Positions 1 to 8,426 of a stretch of 8,729 nucleotides of DNA are shown in pieces. The position numbers and the translations under genes are program-made. Origin of the DNA: Candidatus Kuenenia stuttgartensis. Its GTDB lineage: Bacteria > Bacteroidota > Bacteroidia > Chitinophagales > Chitinophagaceae. The notes below the pieces were generated by a model. The model saw only the letters and a list, made by a program, of their open reading frames with translations. It ran no database searches and had not been told where the DNA came from. The stretch lies in assembly GCA_943330835.2 (NCBI GenBank), contig CALQJH020000070.1:1-8729 (forward strand), written 5' to 3'. Numbering within the stretch: position 1 is the first letter of the stretch; each line of letters opens with the position of its first letter.

Positions 1-1823
1 GCACTACTCGAAACATCACTTCCTGTAAGCATGGCTACTGTTGGCTTTTTGATAAAATGTATTTTCTCTGAACCAAAATCAAATCCTGATTCCATAAATC
101 CTGAAGCGACTCCATAAATGTTTGCGTTGAATGCAGCAGCTAATTTCAGCACTTCCTGAAGATGAGTATCATTGCCATTTTTCAAGATGATGAGTGTTCC
201 TTTATTGTATTTTTTTCCGGCACATGTAAAGTCTCTTTCAGCAAATCTTAATTTAACACCTGCTTGTAATAGTGCGGCCAAAAGCTTCCCTTCATTGAAA
301 GAATTATAGTCAATCAAATAAGCATATTCACTAGTCGTAGGATCTTTCCATTTATCTATAGACTCACTTCCTTGTGACAATACTTTCTCTTTTACCGCAT
401 AACAATCAAGTCCAAATGCATATGGTAAAGCCCATGCTGTAATATCATACGTAGCAGAATCACTGAGTTTTGATTGCGGCTCGAATAAGACTTTTACCAA
501 TGCCCCTTTTGACTGGTATGCAGATACAATAAGATCATTTTGAGCAGTCACATACGATTCCTCTTTGCCTGATAAAAAATGAAACCCTTTTGCTGATAGG
601 CCTGGCTTAGCGTAACCATACTCGATTTTATTGTTATCTAAAAGTTGCTTTAATGCCATTAATTTATTTTTATTGGAACCATTAATAACATAGGACTTAT
701 AGATCCCGTTACCATTGATTCTGGAAGCTTCGAAAAACTTCCCGAATGCTTCATTTAAATTTTTAGAATGCATTGCAGCCATTTCAATCGTACTCATACT
801 TGTAGTGAAATGATGTGCAATTCGATCAAACAAGGTCAGCGTATCCTCATTAACCTGAATAGCCAACCCACCCATGGAATGACCCGCCTGCTCATAGGTC
901 ATCCCAATAGATCCATTATATAGCGGATAGGTATCACCGTAAGATGGATAAAATAAATCAAAAAATTCTTTGGTAAAATACAACCAGCCATGTGCATCGA
1001 AATACTTCGCATGATTTTTTCCAATTGTAGTTTGAAAACTTCTCTGCCAAGGCGTAATGACTTCATGAAAAGGCTCTGCAGCAGGTGCAAAATAATAAGG
1101 ATCAGAAGGATATTGCTCATGAAAATCACAATGTATTTCAGGCATCCATTCATTGTATTTTTTGATGCGCTGCTGTGTTTCAACCTGTGTTTGCCATGCC
1201 CAATCGCGATTCAAATCAAAATTATAATGGTTGCTTCTTCCGCCTGGCCAAGGTTCATCATGTTCTCTGGATAAAGGATTTGCAACAGGATTTTTGCCCA
1301 CCATTTGATTATACCATTCCACATATCGATCTCTTCCATCTGGATTTAAACATGGATCAATAATGACTACGGTATTCTTCAGCCAAGAATTTGCATCTGC
1401 ATTTTTACCAGAAACCAATTCATATAATAACTTCATAGCGACTTCGGTTGAACTGGCTTCATTTCCATGAACGTTGTAGCTCAACCATACAATTGTTGGC
1501 ATAGAAACATCCGGAAGTTGATCCTTCAGCAATCCCGACAAACGCAAATTATTTTTTCTGATCTCTTCGATTTGATTCATATTTTCAGGAGACGAAACAA
1601 TCGCAAGCAACAGCTCCTTACCCTCATTTGTAGTGCCATAAGTCTGCAACGAAACATTTCGAGGGTGCGATTTCGCAACAGCTTTAAAATAATTTACAAC
1701 TTTGTAGTGAGGGGAAAAATGCTGTCCCAATGGATACCCTAAAAAATCATCCGGACTTTTTAATTCCTGAGCGTTTGCCAGAAAACAAATAAAAAGCAAG
1801 CAAGCCAAAAGAGATTTACGCAT
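1..1823 (-). CDS. M14-family zinc carboxypeptidase, secreted (C-terminus cut by window edge)
   Basis: A minus-strand frame open from the ATG at 1823 to the window edge gives 607 codons with no stop. The N-terminus MRKSLLACLLFICFLANA followed by Gln is a good Sec signal peptide, predicted to be cut after residue 18, so the enzyme should act in the periplasm or at the cell surface. Residues about 30-350 are an M14 catalytic domain. The zinc ligands are H119 and E122 in HGNE, and probably H235 in DFHEQ. The substrate-binding pair is N205-R206 in FDLNRDW, with further arginines in NPDGRDR (160-166). The general base is E311 in TYEQAG. These match H69, E72, H196, N144-R145 and E270 of carboxypeptidase A, so the enzyme is expected to be active. 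The last visible residues, KKPTVAMLTGSDVSSS, resemble the start of the C-terminal class-I-glutamine-amidotransferase-like domain of large (about 800+ aa) Bacteroidota M14 proteins. That is from memory, not a search. Substrate unknown. The gene is divergent from tamB. Confidence 0.9.
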   Translation of the reverse strand, partial: MRKSLLACLLFICFLANAQELKSPDDFLGYPLGQHFSPHYKVVNYFKAVAKSHPRNVSLQTYGTTNEGKELLLAIVSSPENMNQIEEIRKNNLRLSGLLKDQLPDVSMPTIVWLSYNVHGNEASSTEVAMKLLYELVSGKNADANSWLKNTVVIIDPCLNPDGRDRYVEWYNQMVGKNPVANPLSREHDEPWPGGRSNHYNFDLNRDWAWQTQVETQQRIKKYNEWMPEIHCDFHEQYPSDPYYFAPAAEPFHEVITPWQRSFQTTIGKNHAKYFDAHGWLYFTKEFFDLFYPSYGDTYPLYNGSIGMTYEQAGHSMGGLAIQVNEDTLTLFDRIAHHFTTSMSTIEMAAMHSKNLNEAFGKFFEASRINGNGIYKSYVINGSNKNKLMALKQLLDNNKIEYGYAKPGLSAKGFHFLSGKEESYVTAQNDLIVSAYQSKGALVKVLFEPQSKLSDSATYDITAWALPYAFGLDCYAVKEKVLSQGSESIDKWKDPTTSEYAYLIDYNSFNEGKLLAALLQAGVKLRFAERDFTCAGKKYNKGTLIILKNGNDTHLQEVLKLAAAFNANIYGVASGFMESGFDFGSEKIHFIKKPTVAMLTGSDVSSS

Positions 1824-1872
1824 AATGTAAAATTTAGATTGTGAAATTATTAAAACTTCATCTTAATTATTC

Positions 1873-1896
1873 AATTATTAATTCCAAATAATAATT
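1873..1896. repeat. Short AT-only inverted repeat in the divergent intergenic region
   Basis: The arms AATTATTA (1873-1880) and TAATAATT (1889-1896) are exact reverse complements around an 8-nt spacer. A further direct copy of AATTATT lies at 1865-1871. It lies 50-73 bp upstream of the peptidase ATG, where an operator could sit. The arms contain only A and T in an AT-rich stretch, so chance is a reasonable explanation. Confidence 0.25.
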
Positions 1897-2009
1897 ATCG
1901 TTATAGGGGCTGAAGTGGATGAAATCTCAAAGAAAACTGTTTGAAATTGAAAAGTATAGGGAAATAACAAAAAACTTGTGAAAAACTGACCAAAATGGCC
2001 TATTTAGTA

Positions 2010-2040
2010 TTTGTACCTACAATTCGATTGGTTATTTTTA
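2010..2040 (+). promoter_or_regulatory. Candidate Bacteroidota-type promoter for tamB
   Basis: TTTG at 2010-2013 is followed by exactly 19 bases and then TATTTTTA at 2033-2040. The phylum's housekeeping sigma factor is known to prefer a -33 TTTG and a -7 TAnnTTTG about 19 bp apart. Here every defined position matches except the final G, which is A. Transcription would start near 2045-2048. That leaves a leader of roughly 10 nt before the proposed CTG start at 2057, or about 67 nt before the GTG at 2114. No expression evidence is available. Confidence 0.5.
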
Positions 2041-2056
2041 CAAATAATTATTTCTG

Positions 2057-5000
2057 CTGAAGAAGTTCAAAAAAATATTAACCATAACGATTTTAGTACT
2101 CCTGTTTTTAATAGTGAGTCTTTATGGAATATTACATCTTTCCTCCGTACAGACCTGGATCATAAAAAAGGCCACGACTTCTTTATCTGATCAACTACAT
2201 ACTAAAGTTTCTATCGACAAAGTTAATTTCGCTTTTTTTTATAAACTTGAATTTGAAAATCTGCTTATAGAAGACCAAAAGAAAGATACCCTTTTATTTG
2301 CAGGCGCAATGAAGGTTGATTTAAATGATTGGTTTTTTGCGAAAGATCAAATCGTGTTAAAATACATTGGCCTTGAAAATGCAGTGGTGAATGCTAAACG
2401 AGAAAACACTGAATGGAATTACCAGTTCCTGGTTGATTTTTTAGAAAAAAATAATAAGCCAAAAACAAATAATAAAAACAACATCGCGATTGAACTTCAG
2501 CAATTACATCTCAAGAACATTAAGTTCAATTACATAGACAAATGGATTGGCGATGACATGATTGGATCAATAGGTTTATTGGATGCACAATTCAACAAAG
2601 CAGATTTTAATAAACAAGCATTTATTATTGATAAAGTAAAAATAGTCGATCCTTATTTTGCTCAATATGATTATACAGGCAAGAGGCCAATTATTATAAA
2701 CCAAGTAAAAAAAATAACAGAAAACAAAAACACTTCTACTGAAGATAACGGGCTTAATCTTAGCATTAAAAATATAGTTATTGAAAATGGACTTTACCAG
2801 AATGATAAAGAGACATCCAGGCTGCCATACAATGATCAATTTGATGCATTCCATTTTCAATTTAATACAATCAGCGGCCAGTTAAAGAATGTAACATTCA
2901 ACAAGGAAACACTTACTGCAAAACTTGACTTAAAGGGTAAAGAAAAAAATGGATTTTTGGTAAAAAAAATTAATGCTGATTTGAAATTTACTCCAAGCAT
3001 AATGGAGTTTAAAAATCTGGATCTGACAACTAACAATAGTCACATTACCAATTATTATGCGATGCGTTACAAGTCTTTCAAAAAAGACATGATAGATTTT
3101 ATCAACAAGGTTAAAATTGAAAGTCATTTCTACGACAGTGAAATCAGCAGCGATGACATTTCTTTTTTCGCGCCCGAGTTGAAGCAATGGAAGAAAATGT
3201 TCCTTCTTACAGGAAATGCAATTGGAACCATAGATAATTTCGAAACAAATGAATTGATTGTTAAATCCGGGGAATCCATCATCAAAGGAGTTTTAAAAAT
3301 GAGAGGGCTTCCGGATATAGACACCACCTTTATTAGTTTTAATTCATCAGGATCCCAATCAAATGCCAATGAACTCGCTCCTATTTTCCCTGCTTTAAAA
3401 AATCCAACATTGAATAAATTAGGCAACGTGTATTTCAAAGGGAAATTTGCAGGCTTTATCAATGACTTTGAGATACAAGGACTATTCAATTCCGATTTAG
3501 GAAATACATCAGGCAGCCTGAAATTAAAACTTCCTGAAAAAGGCCTTGCCCATTACACAGGAAATATAGTCGCATCGAATCTAAATATTGGCGAATTGTT
3601 TGGAAATAAATTATTGGATAAAATATCTTTTAGCGGAGCAATAGAAGGGGCAGGTTTTAATGCGAATGACATTAACGCAAAATACAATGGCCTTATTTCT
3701 CAAGTCGGCATTAACGGCTACAATTACAAAGCGATAAATATAGAGGGCAACTTTGAGAACAACTCACTTAATACAAAATGGAGTATTAACGATAGTAATC
3801 TTAAAATAAACAATCTAAATACCTCAATTTATTTAGGAGCTCAAACAAGATTTAAAATTAATGGGCTTCTGGATTATATCAATTTTAGAAATACAAATTT
3901 ACTGGAAGAAAATATTTCCTTATCAAGCAATTTAAATATTGACATTACAGGCACCACATTAGATGATATTTTCGGTCACCTTAAATTAGAAAACTCCAAG
4001 CTAAAGTACAATAATGAGCTGCTTTCCATGCGCAACTTAACTTTAGAATCAGCCATTAAAAACGAAGAAAGAAAGATAAAACTGGCTTCGAATGAAATCA
4101 ATCTTTCCATTGAAGGAAAATACAAAACACAAGAATTACCTGATGCCTTCAGCGCTATTTTGAATAAATATTATCCAACCTATATTGATTTTCCGAAAAA
4201 CATTACTTCACAACAGCATTTCACTTTCCAGATTAAAACCAACAATATTGAAGATTATTTAAGAATTTTCAATAAAAAAATAAAAGGCTTTAATAACGCT
4301 GATATAAATGGCCATATTAATCTAGACGATAAAGAATTTCATTTACAGGCAAAGGTTCCTGAGTTTCATTATGAAGATAAGACCTTCACAAACATTGACC
4401 TGCTAAGCAATGGCGATAAGAATAATTTAAACACCACTGCAACAATAAAAGACATCAGCCTATCAGATAGCATGCACTTTCCTGAAACAAAAATAGTATT
4501 AAACTCAACTAACGATAGTACAGAAATACACATCAATACCAGTGCTACATCAACATTAAATAACGCCGATTTTAACGCTAATGTACAAACGCTGAATGAT
4601 GGCGTAAAAATACACTTCTACCCTTCTTCCTTTATTATCAACGACAAAAAATGGCTTCTTGAAAAAGATGGAGAATTAGCTATCAGAAAGAATTTCATGA
4701 ATGCCAACGAAATTAAATTCTCACACAAAGATCAACAAATTGTTTTGACTACTGAGTTAGACGAGATTACCAGTCAAAGTCATTTAATTGCAACACTTAC
4801 TGCTGTAAGACTTGAAGATTTCATCCCTTTTATTTTCACTAATCCTTCTATCAAAGGTGCTATTACCGGAACTGCAAAAATCAGTGACCTTCTAGGAAAA
4901 GCTACGATGAGCTTTACTGGAAAAGTAGATAGTTTATCCTTAGAAAACAGATTGATTGGAAATATCAATACAAATGCTACTGCAAATACGAACACTGGAA

Positions 5001-6772
5001 AAATTGAATACCACGTTGCCAATAACGACACTACTAATGTTTTCCATCTTGATGGCCATTATAATTATAAAGATTCTTCCGAAAACCAGCTTGAGGCAAA
5101 TTTGGAGGGAGAGCGAATTCATTTATCTATTTTGGAACCCTATCTGGAAGACGTTTTCAGCCAAATAGATGGAACAGCTTCCACTCATCTGAAAATATAC
5201 GGAAGCCCAGAACATCAATTTCTTACTGGAAAAGTTCAAGTAGAAAACGCCGCATTAAAAGTCGGATATACGCAATGCAGGTATTTTATAAAAAATCAAA
5301 ATGTAACCTTTGACAAAAATTATATTAATCTTAACCTAATTGAACTTAGAGACTCCTTAAATAACAGTGCTACACTGAATGGAAAGGTTTACCATGAGAT
5401 GTTTGATAAGATTAATTTTGACAACATTTCAATGGAAACAGATAAGATCTGTTTATTGAATACCCATAAAAATGACAACGGGCAATTCTATGGGAATATG
5501 ATTGGCAGAGCGAATCTCTCTATTAATGGACCTATCAATAACCTGAAAATGAATATTGATGGCGAACCAAGTATTCTTGATAGTAGTCACATTTACATTA
5601 ATACTTCAGACAGCAAAGAGAACAACAATGTTGACTACATAGAATTTGTCCAATTCGGTTCCAGAATGGAAGAGTTGAAAAACAGAGCTAAAAACAATAT
5701 TGTTGTAAATCTCAACATCAAAGCTAATCCTGCATGTAAAGTAGATGTCGTTTTGGATGAAGAAACAGGTGATGTCATAAAGGGTCAGGGCAATGGTCTT
5801 ATCAATATAAAGGTTGGAAATATTGAACCCTTAACGATTAGAGGAGCCTATAACTTAACAAAAGGAGAATACACTTTTAACTTTCAGACTTTTTTAAAGA
5901 AACCATTTACACTTAACCGTGGTACCATTACTTGGAATGGAGATCCTTATCTTGCACTGATAGATATAGATGCGGAGTATCTTGCCAAAAACGTTGATAT
6001 CAGTAGCCTTTCGCCGAATTTAGGATTAAAGAAAAAAGAGGATTTGAAAATAATTTCGCATTTAACAGGCGCGCTAAAAAGCCCGCTGGTTAAATTTGAT
6101 ATCCAGCTTCCAGAAAAAAGTGATGCAAAAAGAGACGATATTGTTGTAAAAAGATTAGCAGAATTTAAGAACGATGAAAATGAAATGAACAAGCAAGTAG
6201 CAAGTCTATTGCTGTTTAACGCAATCATTGTAAGCAATCAGAATTTCTTAACGCAGGGAACTGCAAGTTCGATACTAACGAATACGGTTGGTGGTATTAT
6301 CAGTAATTTACTTACTAACTTTTTTAATAAAGAATTAGAAAAAGCAACGAAAGGAATTCTATCTACTTATATAGACATTAATCCTACGTTGGATATTCAA
6401 AAAAATGCAACACAGCTTCAAGCTAATATTCGTGCTGGATTAAAAATTTTACTAAGCAACAGACTTAATGTACTTGTTGGAGGAAATCTTGATTACAACA
6501 ACCCTACTTACATTCAACAACTTGAAAAAAAGGGATTAATTACGCCTGACATTACTATTGAATGGTTGATTAACAAAGATGGCTCATTAAGAATTGTAGG
6601 CTTCAACAGAAGCAGTATTGATTTTACCTTAAGCCAAAGAAATCGTTCTGGAATTCAATTGAGTTATAGAAAAGACATTAACAGATTGTCTGATCTTTTT
6701 AGGAGTAAAAAGAAAATATCACTAGAAGAAAATAACACGAAGTCGCCGGCATTAAAACCAAAGGATCAATAA
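2057..6772 (+). CDS. tamB: TamB-like translocation/assembly module protein (AsmA-like, DUF490), start codon uncertain
   Basis: This is a giant envelope protein of about 1571 residues if started at CTG 2057, ending at TAA 6770-6772. Residues 2-6 (KKFKK) and a hydrophobic stretch at about 7-28 form an N-terminal inner-membrane anchor. Next come KVSIDKVNFAFF (about 50-61) and EDQKKDTLLFAG (72-83), typical of Bacteroidota TamB-like proteins. The long middle is beta-rich, Asn/Lys-rich repetitive sequence without catalytic motifs, as expected for a periplasm-spanning hydrophobic-groove protein. The last 350 or so residues match the TamB C-terminal domain: RGAYNLTKGEYTFNF (from 1262), then NRGTITWNGDPYLALIDIDAEY (D1296). 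TamB works with an outer-membrane Omp85 protein (TamA, or TamL in Bacteroidota) in assembly or phospholipid transport; no such partner is in the window. The frame is open upstream only to TAA 2045-2047 and has no ATG there. The first conventional start, GTG 2114, falls inside the membrane anchor and would halve it, so I prefer CTG 2057. No frameshift is visible. Confidence 0.85.
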   Translation: MKKFKKILTITILVLLFLIVSLYGILHLSSVQTWIIKKATTSLSDQLHTKVSIDKVNFAFFYKLEFENLLIEDQKKDTLLFAGAMKVDLNDWFFAKDQIVLKYIGLENAVVNAKRENTEWNYQFLVDFLEKNNKPKTNNKNNIAIELQQLHLKNIKFNYIDKWIGDDMIGSIGLLDAQFNKADFNKQAFIIDKVKIVDPYFAQYDYTGKRPIIINQVKKITENKNTSTEDNGLNLSIKNIVIENGLYQNDKETSRLPYNDQFDAFHFQFNTISGQLKNVTFNKETLTAKLDLKGKEKNGFLVKKINADLKFTPSIMEFKNLDLTTNNSHITNYYAMRYKSFKKDMIDFINKVKIESHFYDSEISSDDISFFAPELKQWKKMFLLTGNAIGTIDNFETNELIVKSGESIIKGVLKMRGLPDIDTTFISFNSSGSQSNANELAPIFPALKNPTLNKLGNVYFKGKFAGFINDFEIQGLFNSDLGNTSGSLKLKLPEKGLAHYTGNIVASNLNIGELFGNKLLDKISFSGAIEGAGFNANDINAKYNGLISQVGINGYNYKAINIEGNFENNSLNTKWSINDSNLKINNLNTSIYLGAQTRFKINGLLDYINFRNTNLLEENISLSSNLNIDITGTTLDDIFGHLKLENSKLKYNNELLSMRNLTLESAIKNEERKIKLASNEINLSIEGKYKTQELPDAFSAILNKYYPTYIDFPKNITSQQHFTFQIKTNNIEDYLRIFNKKIKGFNNADINGHINLDDKEFHLQAKVPEFHYEDKTFTNIDLLSNGDKNNLNTTATIKDISLSDSMHFPETKIVLNSTNDSTEIHINTSATSTLNNADFNANVQTLNDGVKIHFYPSSFIINDKKWLLEKDGELAIRKNFMNANEIKFSHKDQQIVLTTELDEITSQSHLIATLTAVRLEDFIPFIFTNPSIKGAITGTAKISDLLGKATMSFTGKVDSLSLENRLIGNINTNATANTNTGKIEYHVANNDTTNVFHLDGHYNYKDSSENQLEANLEGERIHLSILEPYLEDVFSQIDGTASTHLKIYGSPEHQFLTGKVQVENAALKVGYTQCRYFIKNQNVTFDKNYINLNLIELRDSLNNSATLNGKVYHEMFDKINFDNISMETDKICLLNTHKNDNGQFYGNMIGRANLSINGPINNLKMNIDGEPSILDSSHIYINTSDSKENNNVDYIEFVQFGSRMEELKNRAKNNIVVNLNIKANPACKVDVVLDEETGDVIKGQGNGLINIKVGNIEPLTIRGAYNLTKGEYTFNFQTFLKKPFTLNRGTITWNGDPYLALIDIDAEYLAKNVDISSLSPNLGLKKKEDLKIISHLTGALKSPLVKFDIQLPEKSDAKRDDIVVKRLAEFKNDENEMNKQVASLLLFNAIIVSNQNFLTQGTASSILTNTVGGIISNLLTNFFNKELEKATKGILSTYIDINPTLDIQKNATQLQANIRAGLKILLSNRLNVLVGGNLDYNNPTYIQQLEKKGLITPDITIEWLINKDGSLRIVGFNRSSIDFTLSQRNRSGIQLSYRKDINRLSDLFRSKKKISLEENNTKSPALKPKDQ

Positions 6773-6775
6773 AAA

Positions 6776-7981
6776 TTAGAGCCCTTCTAAAATATTGTGT
6801 CCTAATTTATCTCTTTTTGTAACCAGATATTTTTGATTGTGGACATTAGGCGTCATTTCAATAGGAACTGTAGCAACCACTTCCAACCCGTAGCCATTCA
6901 TTCCTGCACGTTTTTTTGGATTGTTGGTAATCAGTTTCATTTTAGCAACCCCTAAATGTCTAAGAATTTGAGCGCCAATACCATAATCTCTTTCATCCAT
7001 TCCAAATCCTAATTTGATATTTGCTTCAACGGTATCAAGACCTTGTTCTTGTAATTGATATGCTTTTAATTTATTGAGTAGCCCTATTCCACGCCCCTCT
7101 TGATTCATATATAATACGAGCCCTTTGCCTTCTGTTTCAATCATTTTCATAGCATGATGTAATTGTTCCCCACAATCACAACGAAGCGATCCCAAAATAT
7201 CACCTGTCATACAACTGCTGTGCACCCTCACCATTACAGGCTCATCATTTCCCCAGGAACCTTTTTTTAATGCCATATGCGTTTCTCCTGTATTCAGTTG
7301 TGTAAATGCAATCAATTGAAAATCTCCATATAATGTAGGCATTGTTACACTGACTTCTTCCTTAATAAGCGTTTCCATTTTTAATCGATATTCAATCAGA
7401 TCTTTGATGGAAATAATTTTCAGATCAAACTTTTTTGCAATATTCATTAACTCAGGTAATCTCGCCATACTGCCATCTTCATTCATAATTTCTACCAATA
7501 CTCCGGCGGGATCAAATCCTGCTAATTTAGCCAAATCAATAGTTGCTTCCGTATGACCTGCTCTGCGTAACACTCCGCCTTTCTTTGCTCTTAAAGGAAA
7601 GATATGTCCTGGTCTGCCCAAATCTTCTGGCTTTGTATCTTTATTGATGAGCGCCTGTAAAGTTTTTGACCGGTCTTGTGCAGAAATACCTGTAGTACAA
7701 CCATGACCAATTAAATCAACACTCACCATAAAGGCTGTTTCATGTAACGACGTATTTTCCACAACCATGGGTTGCAAATTTAATTCCAAACATCTTTCTT
7801 CTGTGAGAGAAGCGCAGATCAACCCTCTTCCATGAATGCTCATAAAATTAATAACCTCTGGTGTTGCGTTCTGAGCAGCAGTTACAAAATCACCTTCATT
7901 CTCTCTGTCTTCATCATCTACAACAATAACCATTTTGCCATTTTTGATATCCGCTAACGCAGCTGCTATACTATCCAACAT
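6776..7981 (-). CDS. ribBA: Bifunctional 3,4-dihydroxy-2-butanone-4-phosphate synthase / GTP cyclohydrolase II (RibBA)
   Basis: This enzyme catalyses both entry steps of riboflavin synthesis in the cytoplasm. The RibB half makes dihydroxybutanone phosphate from ribulose 5-phosphate; the RibA half opens GTP. The 401 residues are the normal fusion length. RibB (1-200) shows [11 protein letters not shown] (22-32) for Mg and substrate binding, TTGISAQDR (96-104), [10 protein letters not shown] (123-132) and [11 protein letters not shown] (140-150). A short linker near 200-208 leads to RibA. RibA has the zinc site C257, C268 and C270 in [24 protein letters not shown] (294-302), Y308 equivalent to E. 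coli Y105, DERDYG with D329 and R331 equivalent to D126 and R128, and TNNPKK (352-357). All key residues are present, so both activities are expected. The ATG at 7981 begins exactly at the conserved N-terminus. The gene stands alone here rather than in a rib operon, and it converges on tamB. Confidence 0.97.
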   Translation of the reverse strand: MLDSIAAALADIKNGKMVIVVDDEDRENEGDFVTAAQNATPEVINFMSIHGRGLICASLTEERCLELNLQPMVVENTSLHETAFMVSVDLIGHGCTTGISAQDRSKTLQALINKDTKPEDLGRPGHIFPLRAKKGGVLRRAGHTEATIDLAKLAGFDPAGVLVEIMNEDGSMARLPELMNIAKKFDLKIISIKDLIEYRLKMETLIKEEVSVTMPTLYGDFQLIAFTQLNTGETHMALKKGSWGNDEPVMVRVHSSCMTGDILGSLRCDCGEQLHHAMKMIETEGKGLVLYMNQEGRGIGLLNKLKAYQLQEQGLDTVEANIKLGFGMDERDYGIGAQILRHLGVAKMKLITNNPKKRAGMNGYGLEVVATVPIEMTPNVHNQKYLVTKRDKLGHNILEGL

Positions 7982-8000
7982 GATGATTTTATTTTAAACG

Positions 8001-8040
8001 CAAAGTTAATGAAGTTTAGAAGGTATTAGAAGTCAAAAAA
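8001..8040 (-). promoter_or_regulatory. Candidate ribBA promoter with an exact -7 box
   Basis: On the minus strand TAACTTTG (8001-8008) matches the Bacteroidota -7 consensus TAnnTTTG at every defined position and lies 19 bp upstream of the ribBA ATG. A TTTTTTG (8034-8040) could be the -33 element, but the 25-bp gap is longer than the usual 19 or so, and at the ideal spacing only TTCT is found. The start of transcription would be about 10-15 nt before the ATG. That leaves no room for an FMN riboswitch, and none of its conserved sequence is visible. Confidence 0.45.
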
Positions 8041-8229
8041 ATTGTATTGTTTAAAGATTTAGGATGTTTTGATAAATGGTCCGAGAAAGCCAAGGAAATA
8101 CAATCAAAAGTGAATTGCAAAATCAATGTATCTCCAATATTGGAAAATATTGCATCTCAAGAACAGAGGTCAAATGGATTGGATTTATCCGATTTTGTTT
8201 TGAAGATTGATAAAATTCTGGAATGGTAA
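8020..8229 (+). CDS. Short open frame of unknown function, possibly a remnant
   Basis: The frame is open from the stop at 8017-8019 to the TAA at 8227-8229, but has no ATG. The only conventional start is TTG 8047, giving 60 residues. The peptide has a natural-looking composition, with the pattern FDKWSEKAKEIQSK near the start and DLSDFVLKIDKILEW at the end, which would fit amphipathic helices. I do not recognise a family. It runs divergently from ribBA and its upstream part overlaps the ribBA promoter region. It may be the 3' remnant of a truncated gene, a real small protein, or a chance frame. It has no signal peptide, membrane segment or clear ribosome-binding site. Confidence 0.3.
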   Translation, partial: KVLEVKKIVLFKDLGCFDKWSEKAKEIQSKVNCKINVSPILENIASQEQRSNGLDLSDFVLKIDKILEW

Positions 8230-8426
8230 TAGCTGAAGTTGGAGGTTATCACATCATTTTGCATTTTAAAATAGCCTAAGTTCAAGTAATAAGTGCAACA
8301 GAGATTACGTGAAATAATCAAGTTGACTTTATAAGTGTGTGTTTTGACGATGTAAGAGTAAATGACAAATCCAAAAGAAAATTTCACAAAAAAGTTTAAA
8401 CGTCCCCTGTGGTGTACCCCGAAAAT
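8230..8426. other. Non-coding stretch with no recognised feature
   Basis: Both strands were read. Only short chance frames occur, including an 18-codon one from an ATG at 8361. The minus-strand frame across 8157-8462 begins inside the terminator hairpin and has no protein-like features. I see no repeat, RNA gene or promoter to call. Confidence 0.6.

Larger units (their letters stand above)
1824..2056. other. Divergent intergenic region between the M14 peptidase and tamB
   Basis: These 233 bp are AT-rich and hold no plausible gene. They contain the upstream regions of both flanking genes. A good candidate promoter faces tamB (2010-2040). I looked for the Bacteroidota TTTG / TAnnTTTG pattern on the minus strand upstream of the peptidase. 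Only off-register matches turned up, for example a TTTG preceded by TA with three instead of two bases between, so I call no promoter there. A short AT-only inverted repeat sits at 1873-1896. Confidence 0.7.

Noticed and set aside
990..1742. Plus-strand open frames across the M14 peptidase gene (990-1274, 1175-1363, 1467-1742), and the minus-strand frame 899-1183
   Set aside because: All lie inside the minus-strand peptidase frame, whose signal peptide and intact zinc and catalytic motifs show it is the real gene. The others have no family features and are out-of-frame shadows.
1889..2010. Promoter for the M14 peptidase on the minus strand
   Set aside because: TTTG motifs are present but none has TA two bases before it together with a -33 element at about 19 bp. 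The best match is off by one base, so it is too weak to call in AT-rich DNA.
2576..6237. Several 60-119 codon frames on both strands inside tamB
   Set aside because: They overlap a continuous frame with TamB-family features from end to end and look like shadows of its codon bias.
2057..6772. Possible frameshift or fusion within the very long tamB frame
   Set aside because: The frame is uninterrupted, composition is even, and N-terminal and C-terminal family signatures are in the expected order. A length near 1500 residues is normal for this family.
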